Assembly: GCF_000620165.1 (NCBI RefSeq)
Contig: NZ_JHVN01000003.1
Location: forward strand, 124,001 to 188,000
Length of the DNA: 64,000 bases
From: Anoxybacillus tepidamans PS2
GTDB taxonomy: Bacteria; Bacillota; Bacilli; Bacillales; Anoxybacillaceae
Direction of reading: 5' to 3'
Position numbers and translations under genes: made by a program. The notes below the pieces were generated by a model. It was not told the origin of the DNA. It worked only from the letters and a program-made list of their open reading frames with translations, and ran no database searches. Positions 27,615 to 38,639 of the stretch are shown piece after piece (positions within the stretch are counted from its first letter, which is position 1; each line of letters opens with the position of its first letter).

Positions 27615-28517
27615 TTACTCAAAGTATGCAGCAAACATTCCCGGTGCCCGCACGATTCTTTCTTTGCCGAAGCCGGGATGGAAAAATACTTGTTCGCCCG
27701 CCTTAACCACTTTTCCGTTATGGACCGTAATAATCGGAACATGTTTATCATAATCGACAACCGGCGTTTCGGCAACTAAGTCGCTTAGCGGCGGTCGCAA
27801 GTACAAGTTATAATCTACTTCGCCACCGATGCGAAGATCTCCTTTTTGCGGGTAAATGCCAATTTTCTTTAGTACATCTAGAGGGAGAGGCATTCGTTCT
27901 TTTAATGAAAAAGGAATGAACGGAATACGGTGAGCGGACAACCGTTCACGCCAGTTCTCTTGCAGTCTTTTGGGCGCAACTTCTTCTTTCCAGTGCGGAA
28001 CGAGCGCAACCGGATACGAGACAAACGCTTCGTACATCCAGCTCCATGCGATCTCATCTAGCCGTTCGTCTCCTTTTAGCTCAATAAAAACGACAGGAAT
28101 TTTATATTGTTTGCATGCTCTGATAAACGAAGGAGTCAACGTACGAAGGGGAATTTTCACACCGATGAAATAATCAATGGGGCTGTTCAATAAATTTTGC
28201 CGAAGCTTTTGTAGCGCTTTCACTAACTGCCTCTCATACAGCACATCGCACACAGCGAGAAGTGTTGTGCATCCTCTGGCAAGGAAATGCCGTTGCATAT
28301 ATTGCTTCAAGTCGGAAAAAGAACGCGGTTCTTGCAAAGAAAAATCGAGCATCACATGTCCCGGCGTCAACCAAAATTCGCCGACTGACATGCGCATCCA
28401 TTGATAAAAGCTCATCTTCTCGCTTATATAATCAATTCGGTTTCCGTCAATAATAAATGAATAGCGCTCTAGCTTCCCATTCTTCACAACATGGGCATTA
28501 TCAATAATGTAAGGCAC
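27615..28517 (-). CDS. Amidohydrolase-like protein lacking the metal motif
   Basis: 300 residues from a GTG at 28517, which has GGGAGGAG at good distance; an upstream GTG at 28535 sits too close to its site. The N-terminus (IIDNAHVVKNGKLERYSFIIDGNRIDYI, read in pieces) and LTPGHVMLDFSL resemble the start of amidohydrolase-superfamily enzymes, where V-x-PG-x-x-D-x-H-x-H is expected. Here no histidines follow the aspartate. A possible inactive or repurposed family member. It is not present between ypiA and the aro genes in B. subtilis as I remember. Confidence 0.65.
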   Translation of the reverse strand: MPYIIDNAHVVKNGKLERYSFIIDGNRIDYISEKMSFYQWMRMSVGEFWLTPGHVMLDFSLQEPRSFSDLKQYMQRHFLARGCTTLLAVCDVLYERQLVKALQKLRQNLLNSPIDYFIGVKIPLRTLTPSFIRACKQYKIPVVFIELKGDERLDEIAWSWMYEAFVSYPVALVPHWKEEVAPKRLQENWRERLSAHRIPFIPFSLKERMPLPLDVLKKIGIYPQKGDLRIGGEVDYNLYLRPPLSDLVAETPVVDYDKHVPIITVHNGKVVKAGEQVFFHPGFGKERIVRAPGMFAAYFE

Positions 28518-28586
28518 ACTTTCCACTCCTCCCACACTTGTCCTTAAGACAAGCTATGAGAGAATAGGAAAGCGTATGAATATTTT

Positions 28587-28817
28587 TTATAATGAAAGCC
28601 CTTGGACTGATACAAATAATGAAAATAAAAAAACAAGAATAAACAGCCAACCATTCGCTTTTCGCTCTTTTTGAATTTCTTCTAATCCCATCATCAACAT
28701 TGTTAGACCTAAAAGTAATGTCATAATATGATTAAACTCAAAATTTTTCGTGATTAGCCCATAAGTAGTAAATAAGAGAGTTAATATTGATAAAGCATAA
28801 CGCAAAATTTTCAACAA
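28587..28817 (-). CDS. Small membrane protein, DUF3953-like
   Basis: 76 residues from a TTG behind AAAGGAGAGG. Three hydrophobic helices (LRYALSILTLLFTTYGLI, IMTLLLGLTMLMMGLEEI, WLFILVFLFSLFVSVQGL) with a short basic loop QKERKANG match DUF3953 proteins of bacilli. Function unknown. Lower GC content than the neighbours. Confidence 0.75.
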   Translation of the reverse strand: MLKILRYALSILTLLFTTYGLITKNFEFNHIMTLLLGLTMLMMGLEEIQKERKANGWLFILVFLFSLFVSVQGLSL

Positions 28818-29087
28818 GATTGCCTCTCCTTTCTTTTTTGAACAAACTTGTTCTGTTGATTGAGTAGACCATGCATTGAATTTTGATAATCTTAATAAAC
28901 GAAAAAACCATTTCTTCTTATAGTAATAGTAAAATATTTTAGCTTAACGAAAAAAAGCGTTTCCGCACCAAATTGACGTGCTCGAAGGAAAAAAGGAACA
29001 AAGCAATATTCCACTAATTTGTTCGGCTGCCAATCTGATCTCGTTACACAAGTATTAACAGCCCGTTATTGTATGCTATAAAACAAC
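28818..29087. other. Intergenic, AT-rich, about 270 bp
   Basis: Between aroA (3' end) and the DUF3953 gene. It holds a 14-bp palindrome GAACAAACTTGTTC (28840-28853) close to the DUF3953 ribosome binding site and AT-rich sequence that may carry that gene's promoter. Nothing else recognised. Confidence 0.4.
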
Positions 29088-29114
29088 AAAAAGGGGCGCA
29101 AATCAGCCCCTTTT
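29088..29114. terminator. Terminator of the aro/trp supraoperon
   Basis: GGGGC (29093-29097) and GCCCC (29106-29110) with A's before and T's after, overlapping the end of aroA. It can act on both strands. Confidence 0.7.
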
Positions 29115-30408
29115 ATTTCTGTTCACTCAGTATTTGCAAATGCTCAAAAAATGTCGGATATGAGACAGCGATCGCTTCCGGGCGGTTCAGCGACATCGTT
29201 CCTTCGGTGATGCAGGCGGCGACAGCGAGCATCATGCCGATGCGATGGTCGCCGTGGCTATCGACTGTCACTCCATCCGCTTTAAGCGGCGTTTTTCCGC
29301 GAATGATCATGCCGTCTTCCGTCGCTTCAATATGAGCGCCAAGCTTCCTTAATTCCGATACAACCGTATCAATCCGGTTCGTTTCTTTCACTTTCAGCTC
29401 GGCCGCATCTTTGATAATTGTCGTGCCCTCTGCTTGCGTGGCAAGAAGCGCGATAATCGGAATTTCGTCAATAAGCCGCGGAATAAGGGCGCCGCCAATT
29501 TCGGTCGCCTTCAGCGCCGATGTGCGGATCATAATGTCGCCGATCGGTTCCGTGTCTTCGTTCCGGATGTTTTCAATCGCCACATCCGCCCCCATTTGCT
29601 GAAGCACGTCGAGAATGCCTGTTCTCGTCGGATTGAGGCCGACGTTTTGCAAGACGATCTCGCTGTCAGGCACGATCGCTCCAGCCACTAAGAAGAAGGC
29701 AGCTGACGAAATATCGCCGGGAACATAGACGTTCGTACCTTTTAACTGCTGCTTGCCGCTCACTGACACCGTCAAGGCGTCAACATCGACCTTCCCGCCA
29801 AATAAGCGCACCATCCGTTCCGTATGATCGCGTGATTTTACCGGCTCCGTAACGGTCGTTGTGCCATCGGTCATCAATCCAGCCAATAAAATCGCCGATT
29901 TCACTTGCGCGCTCGCCACTGGAGAATGGTATTGAATCGGCTGCAAATGTCCCCCGCGAATCGAAAGTGGCGTATAGTTGCCGCCGTCGCGTCCATCGAT
30001 GCGCGCACCCATCATCGCTAAAGGCTTTGTCACTCGCGCCATCGGCCGCTTGGCAATCGACTCATCGCCGATAAGGCAGGCGTGGAACGAACATCCAGCT
30101 AAAATGCCAAGCAATAGCCGCGTCGTCGTTCCAGAGTTTCCGACGTTTAAAATTTCAGTCGGCTCCTTCAGCCCTTCGATCCCTTTTCCTTCCACAATAA
30201 CATCCGTTCCATTTTGCGTAATCGCGACCCCCATTTTACGAAAACAATCAATCGTGCTTAAACAATCTTCTCCCGCCAAAAAATTGGCGATCGTCGTCGT
30301 TCCATTGGCAATCGCTCCAAGCATGACCGCACGGTGGGAAATCGATTTATCGCCGGGCACTTGAATCGTTCCCCTTAGCGATGGGACGTTTGTTCGTAAT
30401 AGCTGCAT
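29113..30408 (-). CDS. aroA: 3-phosphoshikimate 1-carboxyvinyltransferase (EPSP synthase)
   Basis: 431 residues. It joins phosphoenolpyruvate and shikimate 3-phosphate; the gene is called aroE in B. subtilis. Motifs: [14 protein letters not shown] near residue 20, [10 protein letters not shown] near 92, and KVKETNRI plus [12 protein letters not shown] toward the end. [10 protein letters not shown] rather than the class I spacing suggests a Bacillus-type class II enzyme. Last gene of the supraoperon. Confidence 0.96.
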   Translation of the reverse strand: MQLLRTNVPSLRGTIQVPGDKSISHRAVMLGAIANGTTTIANFLAGEDCLSTIDCFRKMGVAITQNGTDVIVEGKGIEGLKEPTEILNVGNSGTTTRLLLGILAGCSFHACLIGDESIAKRPMARVTKPLAMMGARIDGRDGGNYTPLSIRGGHLQPIQYHSPVASAQVKSAILLAGLMTDGTTTVTEPVKSRDHTERMVRLFGGKVDVDALTVSVSGKQQLKGTNVYVPGDISSAAFFLVAGAIVPDSEIVLQNVGLNPTRTGILDVLQQMGADVAIENIRNEDTEPIGDIMIRTSALKATEIGGALIPRLIDEIPIIALLATQAEGTTIIKDAAELKVKETNRIDTVVSELRKLGAHIEATEDGMIIRGKTPLKADGVTVDSHGDHRIGMMLAVAACITEGTMSLNRPEAIAVSYPTFFEHLQILSEQK

Positions 30409-30420
30409 ACTCTTCCCCCC

Positions 30421-31524
30421 TCATCCCTCATACGTTTCGTAATTTGTATATTTGCTGATGCACTGTTTGGCCCGTTCGCGATCTTCCTCGCTTTGAAAGC
30501 TTAAACGAAGCACTCCGTAAATTTCTTCTCTCGTTTCGATAATGCGGATATTCGTAATACTGATGCGCTCCTTGGCCAAATAGCCGGTAATTTCGGAAAT
30601 CACCCCTGGATAGTCCGGAACGTCGACATACAAATCGTAAAAAGACGGAATCGCGCCTTTCGTCCGTACCGGCAATCCATCGCGAAATTGCTTCGCTTCT
30701 AAAAAATAGCGGTAAATCTCTTCGCTCTTTTCTTCTTCAACGAGCGAGCGAAGCATATTCATCTCAGACAGCCATCGGTCAAACAGCGCGAGAAGCTCGT
30801 CTTTATTATGTATAAAAATGTCGCGCCACATTTCCGGGTTGCTTGAAGCAATGCGCGTAATATCGCGAAATCCGCCCGCCGCCAAGCGGCTGACAAGCTC
30901 ATCTTCGCTTTCATGCCGCTGCGCTTGGTGAACGAGACTTGCCGCAATAATGTGCGGAAAATGGCTGATGACGCCAGTAATCCGGTCGTGTTCTTTCGGC
31001 GACAAAATCACAAAATTCGCTTTCGTCCCCTTCAGCCATCCCTTGAGCCGCTCCACTGCATCAAGCGGCACATCCTCCGTCGGCGTTAAAATATAAAACG
31101 CATTTTCAAATAAATGCGCCCTCGCCGCCGTCACACCGCTTTTATGTGAACCGGCCATCGGATGCCCTCCGATAAAAACAATCCCTTTTTCCACTAGCTG
31201 CTTCGCATGCTTGACAATGCGCTGTTTCGTGCTGCCGACATCCGTGACAATCGCCGACGGCTTTAATCGGAAGCTGAGGATGTCCTCCAAAATTTTTTCC
31301 GTCTGCATCACCGGCGTCGCCAAAATGACGAGATCCGCCTGCTCCATTCCCGCTTCGAGCGAAGGAGCGATTTCATCAATGACCGCAAGTGTTTTTGCCA
31401 GCTTCGCTTCATCCTCATTGACGTCAAAGCCGACAATCACCGCTTCCGGATGTTCTTTTTTAATCGCAAGCGCCATCGAGCCGCCAATCAGCCCGAGCCC
31501 AACGACAAATACCGTTCCTTTCAA
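30421..31524 (-). CDS. tyrA: Prephenate dehydrogenase with C-terminal ACT domain
   Basis: 367 residues if the TTG at 31524 (site AGAAGGTGA) is used; an ATG at 31548 would add eight residues but has only a weak site. It oxidatively decarboxylates prephenate to 4-hydroxyphenylpyruvate for tyrosine. GLGLIGGSMALAI is the NAD motif, GGHPMAGSHKSG the substrate site. The last 80 residues (VPDYPGVISEITGYL) form an ACT domain, usually for feedback by tyrosine. Confidence 0.95.
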   Translation of the reverse strand: MKGTVFVVGLGLIGGSMALAIKKEHPEAVIVGFDVNEDEAKLAKTLAVIDEIAPSLEAGMEQADLVILATPVMQTEKILEDILSFRLKPSAIVTDVGSTKQRIVKHAKQLVEKGIVFIGGHPMAGSHKSGVTAARAHLFENAFYILTPTEDVPLDAVERLKGWLKGTKANFVILSPKEHDRITGVISHFPHIIAASLVHQAQRHESEDELVSRLAAGGFRDITRIASSNPEMWRDIFIHNKDELLALFDRWLSEMNMLRSLVEEEKSEEIYRYFLEAKQFRDGLPVRTKGAIPSFYDLYVDVPDYPGVISEITGYLAKERISITNIRIIETREEIYGVLRLSFQSEEDRERAKQCISKYTNYETYEG

Positions 31525-31576
31525 TCGTTTCACCTTCTCTTGTTCCATGCGCCCGCCGCAAGACGCAAGCGGGCGT

Positions 31577-32674
31577 TTAGACGAGTTGTTTTTCCTTTAA
31601 CATCTGTGCAAGTGCTGCGAACACTTTGCGGTTTTGTTCTTCCGTTCCGACCGTAATGCGCACTGAAGTCGGAAATCCGAGCGCATTGCCGGAACGGACG
31701 ATGATACCGCGTTCTAATAAATATTGAAACACTTTATTTCCTTCAATGCCGAAATCAATCAAAATGAAATTTGCTTCGGAAGGATAATAGAATAGCCCAT
31801 TTTCTTCACAAAAACGGTAAAATGCTTCAAGCTGCTCTTTATTTTGCGCAGCGCATTGCTTAATGAACTCTTGATCGCCAAGTGCGGCAACGGCTGCCGC
31901 TTGGGCAACGCTCGATGTGTTGAACGGTTCACGCGCCGGCTCGATTTGCTGAATGAGCGCTTCGCTCGCGATGCCGTAGCCAACGCGCAAAGCAGCGAGC
32001 CCATACGCTTTTGAAAACGTCCGTAAAATCATCAAGTTATCGTACTGGCTTAGAAGCGGCACCGTTTGCGGATAATTGGCCGCCGTCACATATTCATAAT
32101 ACGCCTCGTCGACCACAACGAGCACGTGCTTCGGTACTTGCTGCAAAAAGGCGGATAATTCCGCTTCATTGACATACGTTCCGCTCGGGTTGTTCGGGTT
32201 GCATATCCAAACGACTCGCGTCTTATCATCGATCGCTTCAAGCATTTTTGGCAAGTCGTGGCGGCCTTCCGTAAGCGGAACTTCGCGAATTTCCGCCCCC
32301 TCAATGACCGCGTTATGCCGGTATTGCGGAAACGTTGGCGTCGCCATGACCGTATTCGTGCCGGCGGATAAAAAAGCGCGGCAAATAATTTGCACCACTT
32401 CATCCGAGCCATTTCCAAAAATAAGTTCCGTCTCCTTCACCCCAACATGCCGTGCTACCGTTTCCCGAAGCTTGCGCGCATATCCGTCCGGATACAAAGC
32501 GAGCCGGTCTAGTTCAATGGCAATCGCTTCTTTTACCGCTTTCGAACAACCGTATGGATTTTCGTTCGATGCGAGCTTCACAACCTCTGTCAGACCGTAT
32601 TGCTGCTTTACTTCCTCCATCGATTTTCCCGGTTGGTACGGAGGCAGCCCTTGCAATTGGTTTTTAAGTTTCAT
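31577..32674 (-). CDS. hisC: Histidinol-phosphate aminotransferase
   Basis: 365 residues, PLP fold type I. It acts in histidine synthesis and in bacilli also on aromatic keto acids, which explains its place in the trp-tyr supraoperon. The PLP lysine is in [17 protein letters not shown] around residue 230, with LASNENPYG near the N-terminus and NPNNPSGT in the middle. Good ribosome site GAGGTGAG. Confidence 0.96.
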   Translation of the reverse strand: MKLKNQLQGLPPYQPGKSMEEVKQQYGLTEVVKLASNENPYGCSKAVKEAIAIELDRLALYPDGYARKLRETVARHVGVKETELIFGNGSDEVVQIICRAFLSAGTNTVMATPTFPQYRHNAVIEGAEIREVPLTEGRHDLPKMLEAIDDKTRVVWICNPNNPSGTYVNEAELSAFLQQVPKHVLVVVDEAYYEYVTAANYPQTVPLLSQYDNLMILRTFSKAYGLAALRVGYGIASEALIQQIEPAREPFNTSSVAQAAAVAALGDQEFIKQCAAQNKEQLEAFYRFCEENGLFYYPSEANFILIDFGIEGNKVFQYLLERGIIVRSGNALGFPTSVRITVGTEEQNRKVFAALAQMLKEKQLV

Positions 32675-32703
32675 GTTCTCACCTCATTGCGAAATTTAAC
32701 ACT

Positions 32704-33513
32704 TTATTCGGGAGCGCAGCGTTGGTTCAATGGTGCAGTCAACATTTGAACGTAGCGGCGAAACTCGCTGAGCGCTTCCTGCTTCGTTTCTTCCCGCTGC
32801 AATGCATCAAGCAGCTGCTCAACTTTTTGTACGAGCGCGCTGCCAATCACGATACCGTCGCTGCAATGCTTCAGCATGCTTACTTGCTCGCTTGTCGAAA
32901 TGCCGAAACCAACCGCTGCCGGAACGCGGCTGTACCGCTTCACTTCGGATAAAAACGCTTCAAGCTCATCCGGCAGCGTATCGCGCATACCGGTGACCCC
33001 TAGCGACGATACGCAGTATAAAAATCCTTGCGCCGAAGAGGCGATTTTTTCGATTCGCTGCTTCGATGTCGGCGCGACTAGCGAAATCAACGATAGCCCG
33101 GTAGATGCGCTCAGTCTTCGAATCGGCTCGCTTTCTTCAAATGGCAAATCAGGAATGAGGACGCCGTCCACCCCGTTTTCCTTCGCTAAAGCGAAGAAAA
33201 ATTCTTCTCCTAATTGTAACACAGGATTGTAATACGTAAAGATAATAATTGGAATTTTCACACCTTTTTTTCGCATTAAAGACACTAGTTCAATCGCTTT
33301 TGGAAGCGTCATGCCCCCTTTCAACGCCCGTGCCGCGGCGCGCTGAATAGTAGGACCATCAGCAAGCGGGTCTGAATAAGGGACACCTAATTCTAAAATA
33401 TCCGCGCCCGCCTGCTGAAGTTCAAGGGCAAGCTCAATGGTCAAGTCTGGATGCGGATCGCCGGCAACGATAAACGGAATAAACATCGTTTTAGCTGCGG
33501 TGGACAGTCGCAA
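32704..33513 (-). CDS. trpA: Tryptophan synthase alpha subunit
   Basis: 269 residues from a TTG start with AAGGAGGG. It cleaves indole-3-glycerol phosphate. Catalytic glutamate in [16 protein letters not shown] (near residue 41) and aspartate in [12 protein letters not shown] are present. Starts inside the trpB 3' end (23-bp overlap). Confidence 0.97.
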   Translation of the reverse strand: MRLSTAAKTMFIPFIVAGDPHPDLTIELALELQQAGADILELGVPYSDPLADGPTIQRAAARALKGGMTLPKAIELVSLMRKKGVKIPIIIFTYYNPVLQLGEEFFFALAKENGVDGVLIPDLPFEESEPIRRLSASTGLSLISLVAPTSKQRIEKIASSAQGFLYCVSSLGVTGMRDTLPDELEAFLSEVKRYSRVPAAVGFGISTSEQVSMLKHCSDGIVIGSALVQKVEQLLDALQREETKQEALSEFRRYVQMLTAPLNQRCAPE

Positions 33514-34705
33514 CGTCCATCCCTCCTTTTAAATGGCTCATGATCGCTTGAACATCTTTATCGCCGCGACCAGATAAGCAAACGAGCACTGTTTTTTCTT
33601 TCGGAAGTTTTTTCGCTATTTCTATCGCTTTAGCAAGCGCGTGGGCTGATTCAATCGCTGGAATGATCCCTTCCTCACGGGCGAGCATCTCGAATGCTTC
33701 AAGCGCTTCCTCATCTGTCACGCTTTCATAGCGGACGCGGCCGATGCTCGCTAAGTAAGCATGCTCCGGACCAACACCGGGGTAATCAAGCCCAGCGGAA
33801 ATCGAATATGGCTCCGTAATTTGTCCGTATTCATCCTGAAGCAAATATGTCAGCGAACCGTGAATGACTCCTTTTCTTCCTTTTGTAATCGTTGCGGCAT
33901 GGTACAGCGTGTCAACGCCCTTTCCAGCCGCTTCCACCCCGACAAGCGCAACCTTCTCTTCTAAAAATGGATAAAACATGCCGATGGCGTTGCTGCCGCC
34001 GCCGACGCACGCTATAACAGCGTCCGGCAGCTTCCCTTCCCGTTCGATAAACTGCTGCTTCGCTTCCTCACCAATGATTCTTTGAAACTCGCGCACCATT
34101 TTCGGATAAGGATGCGGTCCGACAACAGAGCCAATCATGTAAAAATGATCATCGCAATGCTGGACCCAGTAGCGAATCGCCTCGTTCGTCGCATCTTTTA
34201 ACGTCCGATTGCCGCTTGCAACCGGAACAACTTCTGCCCCTAGCAATTTCATGCGGAATACGTTTAACTCTTGACGTTTAATATCCTCTTCGCCCATAAA
34301 CACGATGCATTCCATCCCAAAGCGCGCCGCGACTGTGGCTGCCGCTACCCCGTGCTGGCCCGCCCCCGTCTCCGCAATTAATTTTTTCTTTCCCATCCGC
34401 TTTGCTAGCAGCGCCTGCCCAATCGCATTATTAATTTTATGGGCGCCCGTATGGTTTAAATCCTCGCGTTTCAAATAAATTTTCGCTCCATTCAGCTTTT
34501 CCGTTAGATTGGCAGCATACGTAAGCGCCGTCGGGCGGCCCGAATATTCTTGCAAAATACGAATATATTCCACGTGAAACAATTCATCAGCGAGCGCCCG
34601 CTTGAATTCCCTCTCTAGTTCTTCAAGCGGCCGCATTAACGTTTCCGGCACAAATCTCCCGCCGAACTCTCCGAATCTCCCAATTTCATTTGGCATATCG
34701 TACAC
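33491..34705 (-). CDS. trpB: Tryptophan synthase beta subunit
   Basis: 404 residues from a GTG with AAGGTGAT at fitting distance; an ATG nine bases further in is the alternative. It condenses indole with serine. The PLP lysine is K90 in [11 protein letters not shown], with [11 protein letters not shown] and [10 protein letters not shown]. It overlaps trpF upstream by 20 bp and trpA downstream. Confidence 0.97.
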   Translation of the reverse strand: MYDMPNEIGRFGEFGGRFVPETLMRPLEELEREFKRALADELFHVEYIRILQEYSGRPTALTYAANLTEKLNGAKIYLKREDLNHTGAHKINNAIGQALLAKRMGKKKLIAETGAGQHGVAAATVAARFGMECIVFMGEEDIKRQELNVFRMKLLGAEVVPVASGNRTLKDATNEAIRYWVQHCDDHFYMIGSVVGPHPYPKMVREFQRIIGEEAKQQFIEREGKLPDAVIACVGGGSNAIGMFYPFLEEKVALVGVEAAGKGVDTLYHAATITKGRKGVIHGSLTYLLQDEYGQITEPYSISAGLDYPGVGPEHAYLASIGRVRYESVTDEEALEAFEMLAREEGIIPAIESAHALAKAIEIAKKLPKEKTVLVCLSGRGDKDVQAIMSHLKGGMDVATVHRS

Positions 34706-35339
34706 TATGCATCACCTTCTTTTCAATCTCGATCATTTTTGCCATGCTTTTTTCACCGTTTTCTTCAATGCCGCTGCTAATGTCAATACCGTGCGGCTGG
34801 TACGAAAGCAGCCGATCGATATTATGAGGCGCAATGCCCCCGGCGATAAAACAAGGAACTCCCTGCCTATTCGCTTCTTCGATGTAAAAAGGAACCGCGT
34901 CCCAATCAAAGGCGACTCCCGTTCCGCCCCACGCACCGTTCACTCGGCTGTCCACAACATATCCATCTACAACTCTTGCATACTTCTTCATGTTGCCAAG
35001 CGCCCCTTCGCGATGATGAATCACTTTCCAGACAAGACAGTTTGTTGCTTTCTTAATAGCCGCTACTTGTTCGACGGTTTCATGGCCGTGACATTGAATG
35101 ACGGAAAGCGGTACAGAATGCGCTACAAAACGAATGTATTCGAGCTCGCTGTTAACAAATACCCCCACAAGCTTTTTGCCATTCAATTCGACCGCTTCAA
35201 GCCACTGTTTGACCTGGGAAACCTCTACTTTTCGTTTGCTTTCAGCAAAAATGAGCCCGAGATAATGCGCGGCACTTTGCGCCCCTTTCTGTAAATCAGC
35301 AAGAGAACGATGACCGCAATATTTAAGAAGAACGCTCAA
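34686..35339 (-). CDS. trpF: Phosphoribosylanthranilate isomerase
   Basis: 217 residues from the TTG at 35339, preceded by GGGGAGG. Upstream in-frame starts would run into trpC with no conserved residues. Family motifs: [12 protein letters not shown] (catalytic cysteine), GLIFAESKR, and FIAGGIAP and GIDISSGIE for phosphate binding. Overlaps trpC by 17 bp. Confidence 0.94.
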   Translation of the reverse strand: MSVLLKYCGHRSLADLQKGAQSAAHYLGLIFAESKRKVEVSQVKQWLEAVELNGKKLVGVFVNSELEYIRFVAHSVPLSVIQCHGHETVEQVAAIKKATNCLVWKVIHHREGALGNMKKYARVVDGYVVDSRVNGAWGGTGVAFDWDAVPFYIEEANRQGVPCFIAGGIAPHNIDRLLSYQPHGIDISSGIEENGEKSMAKMIEIEKKVMHSVRYAK

Positions 35340-36099
35340 TCGTTTCCGCCTCCCCATACAGCTCATAGATCGCTTGGCTGACATCGTTCTTTCGCATGAG
35401 CGATTCCCCGACTAACACCGCATCCGCCCCGTACGCCTGCACTTTTTGCAAATCGGACGGACAAGCGATGCCGCTTTCGCTGACAATGAGACATTCTTTC
35501 GGAACAAACGGCGCTACTTCTTTCGTTGTATTTAGCGTCGTTGTAAAGGTGCGCAAATCGCGGTTATTAATTCCGATGATCGCTGGTGTAAATAGTTCTA
35601 AAATTCTTTCTAACGTTTCTCGGCTATGCACTTCGACTAGGCACTCCATCCCTTTCTCATATGCCTCTTGATATAATTCATATAACGCCTTAGGCGAAAG
35701 CGCCTCGCCGATTAACAAAATGGCATCCGCTCCTATCCTTGCGCTTTCTTCAATTTGCAAACGGTCAATAATAAAGTCTTTACGCAGCACTGGAATGCGG
35801 ACAATTTGCTTAATCGCCGTCAAGTATTGCCGATGCCCTTGGAAATAAGGCGCATCCGTTAAAACAGAAATAGCGTCCGCACCGGCTTGTTCATACGCTT
35901 TGGCGATATCGACCGGCTGAAAATCCGGCCTTATGATGCCTTTCGACGGTGATGCCTTTTTCACTTCGGCGATAAGCGCCACTGGGCGCGCTTGTTTTTC
36001 GAGCGCGGCGCGGAGCGAAACGCGCGGCACATCCACGCGCCTTGGCAATGTTAATGTTTCGATTTCTTTTCGCTTCGTCGCCAAAATGTTTTCAAGCAT
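35323..36099 (-). CDS. trpC: Indole-3-glycerol-phosphate synthase
   Basis: 258 residues. Ring closure of CdRP in tryptophan synthesis. LIAEVKKASPSKG near residue 45 holds the catalytic lysine region, followed by SVLTDAPYFQG, LRKDFIID, IGINNRDL and VSESGI. It overlaps trpD upstream by a few bases and trpF downstream. Confidence 0.97.
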   Translation of the reverse strand: MLENILATKRKEIETLTLPRRVDVPRVSLRAALEKQARPVALIAEVKKASPSKGIIRPDFQPVDIAKAYEQAGADAISVLTDAPYFQGHRQYLTAIKQIVRIPVLRKDFIIDRLQIEESARIGADAILLIGEALSPKALYELYQEAYEKGMECLVEVHSRETLERILELFTPAIIGINNRDLRTFTTTLNTTKEVAPFVPKECLIVSESGIACPSDLQKVQAYGADAVLVGESLMRKNDVSQAIYELYGEAETIERSS

Positions 36100-37111
36100 A
36101 GCGTTCCACCTCTTTCATTTGCAGGCGGCGCAATTGTGCAAGCGCCTGTTTCGTCATGATCGCTTCCTTCGCCATCTCGACCCCTTCACGGATCGTTGCC
36201 GCTTTTTCCGCGACATAAAGAGCGAGACCAGCATTTAAGGAGATGATGTTCACAGCGCTTTCGTTGGCCGTTCCCTCAACCGCTGCCTGAAGCAGAGCGG
36301 CGCTTTGGGCGACCGTATGAACTTGAATGTCTTCGATTTTACCGCGGGGAAGCCCGCACTCTTCCGGCGTTAGGACGAAGCGGCGAATGCGGCCGTCTTT
36401 TAATTCGACGATATCTGTTTCCGCCGCGATGCTGCACTCATCGAGCCCATCCTTCCCTGTGACGAATAACACGTGTGAGGAGCCAAGCCGTTTTGCGGTT
36501 TCCGCCAGCTTCTCCGCATAGCGCGTCGAATATACTCCGATCACTTGCTTTTTGCACCGAGCCGGGTTCGAAAGCGGTCCGAGCAAGTTAAAAGCGGTCC
36601 GAAAACCAATTTCCTTGCGCGGGCCTGCCGCGTGCTTCATCGCCGCATGGTACAAAGGAGCGAACAAAAACGCCAATCCTTTTGTTTTCAATGCCGCTTT
36701 CGCCTCCTCCGGCGTTCCTTGAATGTGAACCCCAAGCGCCTCTAACACATCAGCGCTGCCGCTTTTCGACGAAACAGCCCGATTCCCATGCTTGGCGACT
36801 TTAGCGCCCGCCGCTGAAGCGACGATCGCCGCGGCCGTTGAGATGTTAAATGTTCCTTTTTCATCGCCGCCTGTTCCGCACGTATCAATGACTTCCTCTT
36901 CATAGTCAATACGCATCATTTTATCCCGCATGCCGCGGACAAATCCGGTCAATTCATCCACTGTTTCGCCCCGCAGGCGCAAAATCGACAAGAGGCTCGC
37001 GATTTGGCTTGCTGTTGCTTCTCCTGACATGATCGCTCCCATCGCTTCGTATGCTTCCTGCTCCGTTAATGGCTGTCCTTCGATGCACTTGGTTAACAGC
37101 TGTTTAAGCAT
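36092..37111 (-). CDS. trpD: Anthranilate phosphoribosyltransferase
   Basis: 339 residues from the ATG at 37111 (GGGGGAC site). It transfers phosphoribosyl from PRPP to anthranilate. DTCGTGGDEKGTFNIST is the PRPP site and KHGNRAVSSKSGSADVLEALG the anthranilate site. The ATG lies within the trpE stop region (TATGCTTAA). Confidence 0.96.
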   Translation of the reverse strand: MLKQLLTKCIEGQPLTEQEAYEAMGAIMSGEATASQIASLLSILRLRGETVDELTGFVRGMRDKMMRIDYEEEVIDTCGTGGDEKGTFNISTAAAIVASAAGAKVAKHGNRAVSSKSGSADVLEALGVHIQGTPEEAKAALKTKGLAFLFAPLYHAAMKHAAGPRKEIGFRTAFNLLGPLSNPARCKKQVIGVYSTRYAEKLAETAKRLGSSHVLFVTGKDGLDECSIAAETDIVELKDGRIRRFVLTPEECGLPRGKIEDIQVHTVAQSAALLQAAVEGTANESAVNIISLNAGLALYVAEKAATIREGVEMAKEAIMTKQALAQLRRLQMKEVERYA

Positions 37112-38630
37112 ACAGACGTCCCCCTTTTCCAAACACCGCTTCCGCCAGTTCGATTGCTTTCATTAGCGCGCTTGCTTTATTGCGCGTTTCGTTCCATTCT
37201 AATTCCGGAACAGAATCAGCGACAATACCGGCGCCTGCTTGCACATATGCATAGCCATCTTTCACAATAGCGGTACGTATGGCGATACATGAGTCGATAT
37301 TTCCGTCAAATCCGATGTAAGCAATCGCACCTGCATATACGTTCCGTGCCACCGGTTCAAGCTCATTTAGAATCTGCATCGCCCGCACTTTTGGCGCTCC
37401 GCTCACCGTGCCCGCCGGAAATGCCGAAAGTAGCGCATCAATCGGATGGATATCATCTCTCAACTCACCGGTCACTTTAGAAATAAGATGCATCACGTGG
37501 GAAAACTTGCCGATTTCCATTAGCACTGGCGCATGAACAGTGCCGTATTTGGCCACCTTGCCAACATCGTTACGCGCCAAATCAACGAGCATATAATGCT
37601 CCGCCCGTTCTTTCGGATCGTTTAATAACTCTCGCGCCAGCGCTTCGTCTTCTTCTTCCGTTCTTCCCCGTCGGCGCGTCCCGGCGATCGGATGAATTTC
37701 AATGTGGCGCTGCTGCACTTGCACAAGCTTTTCGGGCGAGCTGCCGACAATCTCCACTTCATTCGTTTGAATGTAAAACATGTACGGCGATGGATTGATC
37801 TTTCGAAGCATGCGGTACAATTGAAAGCCGGTGACGGCAATCGGCAGTGAAAACCGCTGTGACAACACCGCTTGAAAAATATCTCCGGCCGCGATATACC
37901 GCTTAATTGTTTCGACATCGCGCAAAAAAGCTGTGCGCTCGTACGTCGAGGCGACTCGTTCAAACGAGGCGCGCGCTCTTTGTTCATCGGCTGCCCACGG
38001 CAAAACCGGCTGGCTAATCCCTGCAGTCGCCTTTTTCATAATCGCTTCGATCGTTTGCAGCGCTTCTTCGTACTTTTGCCGTTTTGTTTGCTCGCTGTCC
38101 CCGTCTTGCAGGCGAACGTAATGAAACAGGGCAATTTCCCGCGTCGCATGGTCAAACGCAATCAGCGATTGGCAAACAGTGAAATGCACGATTTTCATCT
38201 TGATGTCACGGCAAGCATGAACAGGAACTTTCTCAATCGACGAAATCAAATCATAGCCTAAATACCCAACCGCGCCGCCGGTAAACGGAAGATCCGTTTC
38301 AATTGGTTTCACCTGCAATTGCTGTTCGACATAATGCAACGCCTCTTTTAAAGAGGCCGCTGCCGCTATTTCCGTTCCGTGCTCATCGACGATGGAAAAT
38401 AATCGCCCGTCTTCGCTTTCAATTGTCAAAAAAGGTGCAAGCCCAATGAACGAATAGCGCGACCACGGGGAATGCTCATCTTTACTTTCTAATAGAAAAC
38501 TCGCTTCGTTTTTCAGGTTTTCAAAGAGTTGCAACGGCTCCAATATATCCGCGAAAAAACGGCGCATAATTGGAACAGTTCGAAACTGTCTGGAATCTTC
38601 TAAAAAGGTGGTAAATGTGCAGTTTCTCAT
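37104..38630 (-). CDS. trpE: Anthranilate synthase component I
   Basis: 508 residues. It turns chorismate into anthranilate with ammonia or the glutaminase subunit; no trpG is in the operon, as in Bacillus, where it sits in the folate operon. The N-terminal LLESKDEHSPWSRYSF is the tryptophan feedback site; the C-terminal half carries HPIAGTRRRG, HYMLVDLARND and GAGIVADSVPE. First structural gene after the TRAP-controlled leader. Confidence 0.97.
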   Translation of the reverse strand: MRNCTFTTFLEDSRQFRTVPIMRRFFADILEPLQLFENLKNEASFLLESKDEHSPWSRYSFIGLAPFLTIESEDGRLFSIVDEHGTEIAAAASLKEALHYVEQQLQVKPIETDLPFTGGAVGYLGYDLISSIEKVPVHACRDIKMKIVHFTVCQSLIAFDHATREIALFHYVRLQDGDSEQTKRQKYEEALQTIEAIMKKATAGISQPVLPWAADEQRARASFERVASTYERTAFLRDVETIKRYIAAGDIFQAVLSQRFSLPIAVTGFQLYRMLRKINPSPYMFYIQTNEVEIVGSSPEKLVQVQQRHIEIHPIAGTRRRGRTEEEDEALARELLNDPKERAEHYMLVDLARNDVGKVAKYGTVHAPVLMEIGKFSHVMHLISKVTGELRDDIHPIDALLSAFPAGTVSGAPKVRAMQILNELEPVARNVYAGAIAYIGFDGNIDSCIAIRTAIVKDGYAYVQAGAGIVADSVPELEWNETRNKASALMKAIELAEAVFGKGGRLYA

Positions 38631-38639
38631 GTCTCTCTC

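Noticed and set aside
28840-28853. LexA box (GAACAAACTTGTTC)
   Set aside because: The GAAC and GTTC halves are 6 bp apart; the Bacillus box needs 4 bp.
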